From Neonectria sp. B-13 (lineage: Eukaryota; Ascomycota; Sordariomycetes; Hypocreales; Nectriaceae): 64,000 nt of DNA. Each line of letters starts with the position of its first letter. Position 1 is the first letter of the stretch. The stretch spans positions 5,872,309-5,936,308 of the forward strand of contig NOKP01000002.1 in NCBI GenBank assembly GCA_002682825.1, read 5' to 3'. The position numbers and the translations under genes were made by a program. This document shows positions 56,015-64,000 of this stretch, in pieces. A model generated the notes under the pieces. The model saw nothing but the letters and a program-made list of their open reading frames with translations, was not told where the DNA came from and searched no databases.

Positions 56015-57850
56015 ATGGCTGAGTTGGCGCTAGGTATCTTTGGCGTCTTGCCTGTCGCCCTGAAGTCGTATCGAATTCTAGCTTCCAAGTTAAAAGCATT
56101 CCGTCACTGTTCCAGCGCCGTCCAGCGAATGCACAAGATACTAAGGGTTCAGCGCCGTGTGTTTGAGAATGAATGCCAGCTTCTGCTTCGCGACTGCCTC
56201 AACGACGATGCAACGGCGCACATAATGATGGCAGACCTGGATCATCAGATTTGGGGAGAAGAAACCCGATATGACGACCTACGAGCCTCGTTGAAAGGCA
56301 ACTACGACGAGTGTGTCGAATTAATCCAAGGTATCCTTGGGACCGTCCGGCAACTTGAGACAAAGCTCGCTTGCTTTGAGATTACAAAGTCGAAACAGAA
56401 GAAGGTTTTGATGCACTGAAAATTGACGTGGTCACCCATCGCTAACGTCAAAACGCAGGATGAGCGTCTGAAGGAGACCTGGAAACGCGTCGGCGATGGC
56501 CTCAAGATGGCCTTCAACCAGACTGACTACGAGGCGGGGCTGGACGACCTTCGAACAGCGAACGGCGACCTGAGAGGGCTGCGAGAGCAGATAACTCTCC
56601 TGCAACAGCCGTGCAATAGGTCGGCGATGAAACGACCGGCTACGAGTTCTTTTGGATGGACTGAGATACGACGAGCCTCGAAAGCCCTCCATGATGCCCT
56701 CATGGGAGCTTGGTCGTGTAGCCAGCCCGGCCACTCTCGACACACGGTCAAGTTGTTCCTGGAGGCTGAAAAAGCAAACGAGGACGTCCAGATGACCATT
56801 GCCATCCTTTGTGAAGGCTACGCCAGAACTTCCACTCAAGCCGACTTCATTGAGTTGCAAGTGAGGTCGAGGCAGATAGAACAGATCCTGTATACACAGC
56901 CCTCAATACCATTGCCAGACCCAGACGAAGCACCACCCTCAAAGCGAATCAAGACAGTAAGATTCAGCGCCCATATTTCAACATCGTGCTACACTCAAAC
57001 AGCGACTGAAGTGCAGCATCGGGTCGCTCAATCGACTTTTGCTTCCCTAGATCTACGTTGCTCAAAAGACATTTGTTCCGAACTAACGGTACAATGTGAC
57101 CGGAAAGCAATCAGTGTGAACCCTCTCTGTCTAGGTCATATCGACGTCAAGACTGAGGAGAGCTATCGACACCTATTCTTCTCTCCTAGCAGAAATATCT
57201 GTCAGGGGAGCTATTCTTCTACCATCAGGGCCAGCAACTCCATACCTATGGACAACATCATCTGCGAAACGTCTAGGGATGCATTCTCGACTGTTGATAA
57301 ACTCAAGATGGCGCGAGCGTTGGTGCCGGCAGTGCTCAAGTTTCACACTACTCCCTGGCTGGGAGAAGCCTGGAGCCTCCAGGACTTGTCATTTTTTCAG
57401 GAGGGTGGCCAAGATCTAGCAATAGCTCTTCGGACACTTCACGTCGGAGTTGAGTTTGACCATGACCACCGCCGAATCGGTACCGACCCAACCACAGAAG
57501 ATATCCCGATGTCCTCGTCCATGAGTAACAGGCTGTGGGAAGTGAGCGAAGACGACCGACTATTCTGTGGCATCGACAACATGGCTCTGTACTGCTTAGG
57601 AGTGGCGCTCCTCCAGATTGATCGCCAAAAGATATTCGAGCCTGGCGATGTTCTCGGTGTACGAAAAGTAGCTAGAGTGAGCTCAACCCTAGGGCCACGC
57701 TACCAGGAGATAACGCAAAAGTGTCTGCGGTGCGACTTTGGCTACGGGGCTGATCTCGGAAAGGCTCAGCTTCAAAGAGCAGTGTATGAATCTGTTGTTG
57801 GGGCGTTGGAGTCGATGATATCAACACTCAGCATTGATGATGACTCGTAA
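56015..57850 (+). CDS. HeLo-like N-terminal domain plus DUF7580-type pseudokinase-like region
   Basis: 593 residues: exon 1 56015-56404, intron 56405-56458, exon 2 56459-57850. The first residues, ELALGIFGVLPVALKSY, look like the membrane-seeking first helix of HeLo-type cell-death domains. Long helices follow (CSSAVQRMHKILRVQ). The C-terminal 250 residues (KMARALVPAVLKFHTTPWLG, WSLQDLSFF, DNMALYCLGVALLQI) match the fungal DUF7580 architecture, which resembles a protein kinase lacking catalytic motifs (no VAIK or DFG seen). Homologues of this layout are linked to fungal programmed cell death; the role here is inferred. Intron and start are clear. Confidence 0.8.
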
Positions 57851-59300
57851 CCACGACTGGTCGAGCCTATGATAAACATTTTGTATCCCATGCGAGAACT
57901 AATCCGGAGGACTTGCTGTTGAAGTTATGTTCTTCTGCGGCATACATGGTTTAATCTGAGAAATCATTCTCTGATTACAAATGAGTGAAACGGATCTACT
58001 CAACGCATGAAGTAGCCTTCTTATTATCAAATACAGTCTTTTTCGTGGTTAGTGCTAGGTAGCCCGTAGTCATTCGACCGAGTATGACGGTCGAGGTGCA
58101 AGCAAAATTAGTCTCAAGTCCATGAAAAGTAGGATGCCACACCTGCAACACTCACCCTACCCGTTCGAGATTCGTCTCATCCAACAGCCCATACACGGCC
58201 CCAAAATCGATATTGAGAATTAACCCTTCCTTCTTTGTATCTGAGCGCTTGCTGCTTTAGCCTGAGTTTCTCCGAGCTGGCCTGAGCTGGTCTGAGCTGG
58301 TGGTGAGCCAGAACAAGGTTGATGGTGACCCGGTTTAAAGACCACGTTCTGCCGGCTTCGCCGCCCAACTTCACCGACTCAAACGTCTTATAACCTCCGC
58401 CATTCTCAACGGCATTGATTGCTTTCAGGATACGGTACGATTGTTTTCTATTACTCTTGATCTTTAATAACCCTTTCCTCCAACTTGAAAGACAAGCTAT
58501 AGTAAATTCCTTATGCAAGGAAAAGATGTTCGTGTCACAAGAGGCTCTCCATCGTATCTAAAGGATAGCCAAGCTTCCGTTTAAGTATCGGCACTGAAGC
58601 AAGCAACGCCTTGCTCTCTTCCTTGATCATTTTCCCATTCGGTCTTTCTATAATCCAGGGGCGAAGAGAGATAAGACGCTAGGTACATTCTTCGACGGTA
58701 TCCTGATGAGCACATACTTGTTCAAAGTAATATTCATTTAAACACGACATCCGATTGACAGGGCCTCACTCTTCGGAGGCACGCCTAGTATTGATCTTGG
58801 CAAGTTTCCAGAGGACGAAGGATCCAACGCCGGTAGTTATTTGCACGCCCGGCAGTGTACGATGAGTGGGCGCTCTGTATCTTAGCAAAGCATTAAGGTG
58901 TTGGAGGTAGCGCTATCTTTAAGCCGGGAAATGGAGAGAAAAGACGGTTGTGGATAACAATATAAAGAGGTTGATTACCAAATCGGGTATCGACGTATTT
59001 AACATTTGTCAAATAGTCGGGCCAAGTCCATGGGAGGATGTCATCAAGTTCCTCATCCCGGAACCCGGCCTATCCCGTGCCGGATGGAACGGCACAAGAA
59101 AATTTAGATAACACGCTAGACAGTCCGTACTTGAGACAGGAGCACCCCAGATATAGCCATATGTTCAAGGTGAAAAGCCGGAGTAGGCGGAGAAGACGAT
59201 CAGTTGTGACAAACCACGAGCATGACATAATTATCCTGGGGTTCTTTGCTAGAAGTAACGTTCTTGGCGATTCTGGGCCACGTAACCCAAGCTATAGAAC
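57851..59300. other. Intergenic, no gene supported
   Basis: A minus-strand open frame at 58177-58518 (113 codons) has no domain. A pair of repeated CTGAGCTGG words lies near 58280-58300. Nothing else recognised. Confidence 0.4.
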
Positions 59301-60887
59301 TTAGACAGTCTCGGCGGTCGGCACAGTCGTCTCCTCAGCAGCCTCCTCCTCCGGCTGGGCCTCCTTGGGTGCCTCTGGCTTCTGAGCGTAGACCACGGAG
59401 CTAGAAGTGGGAAATTCGTCAGCGTTCAGATCACAGCGCTCCCAAACTAGTGTCACTCACACGGGCGAGTAAGCGTGGATGCTATGGTCGCGGAACTGCT
59501 TTCTGACCTTATTGCAGAATACGAGAGTCTCCTCTTTGGACCATCCGAGGATACGGGTGAACAAGGCAAGGGAAAGACCCTCGAGACCCTGATCAACGTT
59601 GTAGTGGCACCAGGAGCCAATCTCCTTGTAGTGTTTGTCCCGCGGCCAGGAGTTTAGGGGCCACATGAGCTCGGTTCTCTTGACGTTGACAAACCCGGCC
59701 TTCTTGACCCATTCCTCGAGCTCCAGGCCCTCGACCATTGGACGACCGGTGGTGGTGCAGGCCTCCTTGAAGAGCCTGCCGTAGCGCGCAACGTCGCTGT
59801 TTTCCGGAAGGGTACCGTCGTCAGAACGGTAGGGCAACCCGACCTCTTGGAGCTCAATGTAACCGCCGGGTTCGAGGTTGCTAACTTGGCGTGAGTATGT
59901 GTGGATGATGAGGTTGAAAAATGCCCTGCTCAGCAGAGATCACATACTCGAAGGCTTTCTTGATAAACTCCTCGTAGGAGACGAGGCTTCCAGCAAGGGT
60001 ACGGGCGAAGATGAAGTCAAAGGGGGCAGTCCAGGTCCACTCCTTCTCGAGGTCGTCGGCTTCGAAGGAGCAGTTGGGGGGAAGACTAGGAAAATCCATC
60101 AGTTCTGGAGATCATAGGCAACAAGATCGAGGTGCTTGCAGGCTGGGTTGCACAGGGCTCAGGTCCACGCCGATGACCTATCGTAATAGTAAGCTCAAGA
60201 GGCACGGGAATTACGAATCCCGGGATTCGAAGGATTAATTATTACCTCCGCTTCAGGGTGCAAGTCAGCTGGGACGTTGTTAGCATTATGACTCTACACA
60301 CTGGAACTCGGCGTAAGACTTGCCATACTCGATGGCCCAGATGCCAGTGCCTGTACCTGCGTCAAGAACGCGCCTGGCTCCGTGCTCCTTGGGACTCAGG
60401 ACCATCCGCCCGCGGAGGGTTAGAAGCCACATGTTGTGCTGCAAATCTGAGCAGCAACCCCTGATCAGCGAGGGATGAGACAGTTTGCAGAGGCGGCTTT
60501 ACCAAGGCGGTCCAGTTCTCTGTCATCGTTGGGAAATGCGTACTCTGACAAGAGGCACGAGAACGTCAGCTCAGCTCCGACGATTCCGGCGCGTTACTTA
60601 TGAAGGTACTCACTTCCATCGCTCATGGCGTGGTAGGTACGTCCATTCTCAACGCGCCAGTCGAGGACACCCGAGCGCAGCGAAGTGAGACCGGCTGTGA
60701 GAGGCTACAGAGAATGAGGCAATGCGCAGTTTCGCTTCCCCACGGAGAGGCATTTACCGCAGAGAGAACCGAATCAGCATCAAAATCGTCGGCAGCCTGC
60801 CATTGCCAATTAGCCAACGGAGCAAAGATGAGTGGGAGAGACCGGTCGCACCAGCGGTTGCGCGTCATCACGCTGCTCCATAGCCAT
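59301..60887 (-). CDS. LaeA-like SAM-dependent methyltransferase (TAM family) with GC-AG introns
   Basis: Probably a nuclear or cytosolic methyltransferase of the LaeA-like group, whose members can influence secondary metabolism. The likely start is 60887: MAMEQRDDAQPL joins AADDFDADSVLSA through a GTGCGA...CAG intron. Next come GVLDWRVENGRTYHAM and YAFPNDDREL. The SAM site is VLDAGTGTGIWAIEY, continued as ADLHPEAE and VIGVDLSPVQPS. Two of these joins need GC-AG introns (60323-60269, donor GCAAGT; 60139-60086, donor GCAAGC). Then PPNCSFEADDLEKEWTW, NLEPGGYIELQE, and a Glu/Pro-rich tail to stop 59301. The intron ending at 59881 starts with GTATGT. Eight introns in this model. An alternative start lies upstream at 61015 in an open frame. 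Confidence 0.85.
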
Positions 60888-63800
60888 TGTTCTGGTGCTC
60901 TACCGGAGTGCTGAGGAAGGGTTTCGATGGGCGACGAAGGAGAAGATGGAACGACCGATAATGACCGGCGCGGACACGTGTCGGCCGGCGGGGGATCTTG
61001 GCGTTCAGGGATCATTAATAAGTCTGGCCACATCCAACAGAGTAAGTTACGTTACGTAGTAAGCCCTTTTCTCCGTCTGGGTGAAGCGCCTGACTCGCCT
61101 AGGCGCTTAAACAACGCGGGGTTCTGGGGTAGAAGAGTCGCTGTCACTGCGGTCGAGTGGTATCACCGGATTGGAACATAGTATCATGAACTACAGCAGA
61201 ACCTGAAGAGATTAATACAGACGCCACGCAGATTGGCTTTAATTCCTGCGGCATGTCGACTTTTCTAATCGAGGTTTTCTTGCGTGTTCTCTATTGTGGC
61301 AAAGGTATAAAATGCTCTAGATTTCTAAGCCAACTAACCTACCTTTACATCACTCTATATTTCGAAGCAACTAACCAGAGGGCCATTGCCATTCGCACAA
61401 CACCTTGTCCAAATCTCTTCATCTCAGAATCGAGATCTGTATCCAAACGGAGAGTTCACAGAGAAGGATGCACTCGCCCATGACGAGAAGCTCTGAGTGA
61501 CTCTGGAGCACGATCTGCGAGCTAGTCTATGTCGCGCTCGAAATAGTCATCCTCGATCACGCCTACGAGATATTTTCGGGCGGGCCACTCATCGACGACC
61601 TGGGAAGACGCAGAGCATCAAAAGTTTGCAGTCGAAGAACCTCTGGTGTTAATTTCAGGCCTGCAGCCTCAATGAGTACGAATCTAGGCATCATCCACAT
61701 AATTTAAGAGCTTCCATGACTTCAGATCTGCCCTATGACATGTAATACCCTATATCACCGTTCGCGATAAGTACGAGGCGGATAGATCCATAGAGGGCTA
61801 TGTAGGATAGGGCGATAAGGCATGGACTGCGAAAATGTAGGCAGCAAGTGTATACATTGGAGATTTCCCCAGTTTTGTGCTCTCTTAGAAGTTAGCAATG
61901 GTTAGCTAGACTGGGCCTCTGGATTAGGGTCATATTACGGCCGTACTACTAGGCAGCTGCTAATGCCTAAACAGGCAATGTTTTCCCTTGTATAGACAAA
62001 GAGCTGCACGACTCAGTGTATCTTGTCATCTAGTTCTTGCTACTTAGATAATTTTCATCAATTAACTAATACAATCAATAATCACCATGGCGCCAATTGT
62101 GTGACAATACCATCCTAATGAGTAGCATAACAACCTCTGTTAGATGTAATTCATTTCTGGCCGCAATGATCTTGCTTGTAAATAGGTTGAGGGCCTATGG
62201 GTTAGTGTATCAATCCGTTGTACAAAGATTGCAGCACCTGCAAGTACATCCACGCAGTTCGTGGACTGTGAATGAATCCGTCTTGAGGATGAAGCTGGCA
62301 TTTCTATTGTTTGGGCGATGTGGACTTGGAATCAGATATCTCTACGCGTTGCGGGAGTTCGAAGCCGCCTCCGAGCACGTTTCGCCATGACATCTTGCCT
62401 TGCTATCTCTCGAGATCCATACTTCCAAGGTCGACCGCGCTTTTGGTGACTACTCAACTTCAAAAATCTCATGAAATCTAAATAGGTTAGTGTGACCGCT
62501 AAATTCCTGCCGTGGCCGCAGAATCCCAAACCTGCCAGGACGGTGACGACCAACCCTGGAAGGGTAATTTACGCAGGCCCCACAGCCTCACTGCCAAGAC
62601 ACATTACCAGGTATGGAATGGATCGAATGAAGCAGAGAAGAGAGCCTTGGGCCTGGAAAGAGATTGGTGGGAGATTTTACGAGGTGACGTATGAAGTTGC
62701 CCGACAGAAATACTTTTTTGCTTGTGTCTCGTTTGCGAGTGGCTGCGTTCCAGGTCGCCGACCTCAAGGATTGGGTTCCTTCTCGGGGTCCATTTTTAAG
62801 CAGGGTTGTTTGGAATCATGCTGCACGATAAGGTTACATCTAACTCAGTTATGTTCCTTCAACCTCAGCTATGCCGAAGCAACCCAAGATTTCTATGGCG
62901 GCAGAGCAGAGTTACTTTTATCTAGGACTCAGCGATGCCCGTATATGTGAAGACCTTGGTAATCGGACTGTGGGGGATTACGGAGGTGCTTGAAAACACA
63001 AACCCGGGCTGGGCCAAGGATGGACGTTATACATAGAAGCGGATTCGCAACAGCTCCATGGTAGAACGCGATGGGAAAGGCATAGAGAGCTGGTTACCTT
63101 CGGTTTAGGGCGATAGATATGGAGCTGTTTCAAATAGGTGTGTGGGGAGCCGAACTACCTTCCTAAAGTGACGTGAAGGGCCCCAGGTGAAGTCGGTACC
63201 AACAGATGAGCGACTCACCTTTCTTGCTACCACGTAGTCCCAGTCCAAGATTTATCGACGCTGAGCTGAGACAACATCTTCTTACATTCCATACTGTGAC
63301 TTCTGCAATCACCCAAAGACATCAAAAGCGACGCCGGGTAAATATGCTCCTGTAGTGACCGGCTTCGAGGGCAAAATAGCCTCCTTAAAAAGCGGCACAG
63401 CCTCTACCGCACTATCTTGACTAATTAATACCGAACGATGGAGAGATACCATACATAGTAAACTCTAAGTTATATATGGACTAACTACAAGTGAAGGTAG
63501 ATTGTATGCATGCCAAGAAACAGCCCATGTGTCACATCGTCCTACGAATGAGGACTGAGCTAATTAACGAAACTAACCCACAATTGGACCACTGAGGTCA
63601 TACGAGGCCTATGCGGGTGTTAAAAGGGTCCGAAGGTATCCGTAGTTCAACATGAATTCGTTTAGCTCATACGATATGCGCAGAGGATCATCATCCTAGC
63701 AACAAGATGGAATCACGATGCATCCGTGAGACGCCCGGCTTCGGTGAGAATGGGATACATATCGCAGCTATGACATCACGTTTTTTATCGTCCATTGTAT

Positions 63801-64000
63801 GAAAATGAGGAGGCCTCTGGTCTTTTAGATATGAAGGGCGATAAGCTTGGACAAATGTGTATTTAACCAACGTCGTCCGCTTCGATTCCTCACTTTCTGT
63901 TCGGCATCTCATCGTGCCATCAAGCCTAACGACTAAGTCTTCTCGGCTTTATACTTGGCCTGTTGGTCCCTTCGCTTATTTTCCCTATTATTTCTATACC
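60888..64000. other. 3 kb without a supported gene
   Basis: Only short open frames. A minus-strand stretch near 61520-61640 has coding-like composition (DEWPARKYLVGVIEDDYF, then TAG near 61527) preceded by a possible acceptor CTTCCCAG, perhaps a gene remnant. The open frame 62492-62950 has no recognised family. No RNA gene, array or large repeat seen. Confidence 0.4.

Noticed and set aside
58177..58518. 113-codon open frame downstream of the HeLo-like gene
   Set aside because: No domain and no conserved splice or start signal.

Overview
The window reads as nuclear DNA of a filamentous ascomycete (Pezizomycotina). Genes are split by short introns of about 50-75 nt with CTAAC/CTGAC-type branch sites. 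Two Zn2Cys6 regulators, a LaeA-like methyltransferase, HET and HeLo-like cell-death genes and MFS carriers are present. Several repeats and dead genes carry C-to-T/G-to-A changes and AT-rich tracts of the kind left by repeat-induced point mutation (RIP). No tRNA, rRNA or CRISPR was recognised. All functions are read from sequence motifs; no database search was possible.

Layout. 1-7.2 kb: an aryl-alcohol-dehydrogenase-like MDR (cut by the window start), an aldehyde dehydrogenase and a Zn2Cys6 regulator, together a plausible alcohol -> aldehyde -> acid catabolic cluster. 7.2-16 kb: an accessory stretch with an AT-rich tract, a truncated gene remnant, a diverged RIP-like duplication, and two unusual genes with Ig-like domains. 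One of these is split by a single amber codon in a leaky context, after which the frame continues for 418 codons with two membrane segments. The other is an HExxHxxGxxH metallopeptidase split by a 12-C run. 16.9-29.1 kb: a mobile-element island holding a Helitron relic, a perfect 28-bp inverted repeat with a TATA motif in its loop, an ankyrin fragment, an AT-rich tract, a piggyBac-like element with 33-bp terminal repeats but a gutted transposase, and a large GC-rich gene fusing a patatin domain (catalytic Ser replaced by Gly) to a HET domain. A diverged direct repeat (18516-18675 and 28988-29136) brackets most of this island.

29.3-32.7 kb: two intronless DNA-repair genes facing away from each other, an HhH-GPD DNA glycosylase and a DNA polymerase eta homologue. 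32.8-34.3 kb: a coiled-coil gene decayed by several frameshifts. 34.5-49.8 kb: mostly ordinary metabolic and transport genes (DHA1-type MFS, atypical SDR, HerA/FtsK-like ATPase, GNAT, amidase, sugar transporter, MDR reductase). 50.4-57.9 kb: a regulator with a zinc finger plus a Zn2Cys6 cluster, then a C2H2 protein divergent from a HeLo-like/DUF7580-type protein. 59.3-60.9 kb: a LaeA-like methyltransferase gene whose best model needs two GC-AG introns. The last 3 kb has no gene I can support.

The strongest candidates for something new are the patatin-HET fusion with a dead patatin site and the stop-interrupted Ig/transmembrane gene with its metallopeptidase neighbour.
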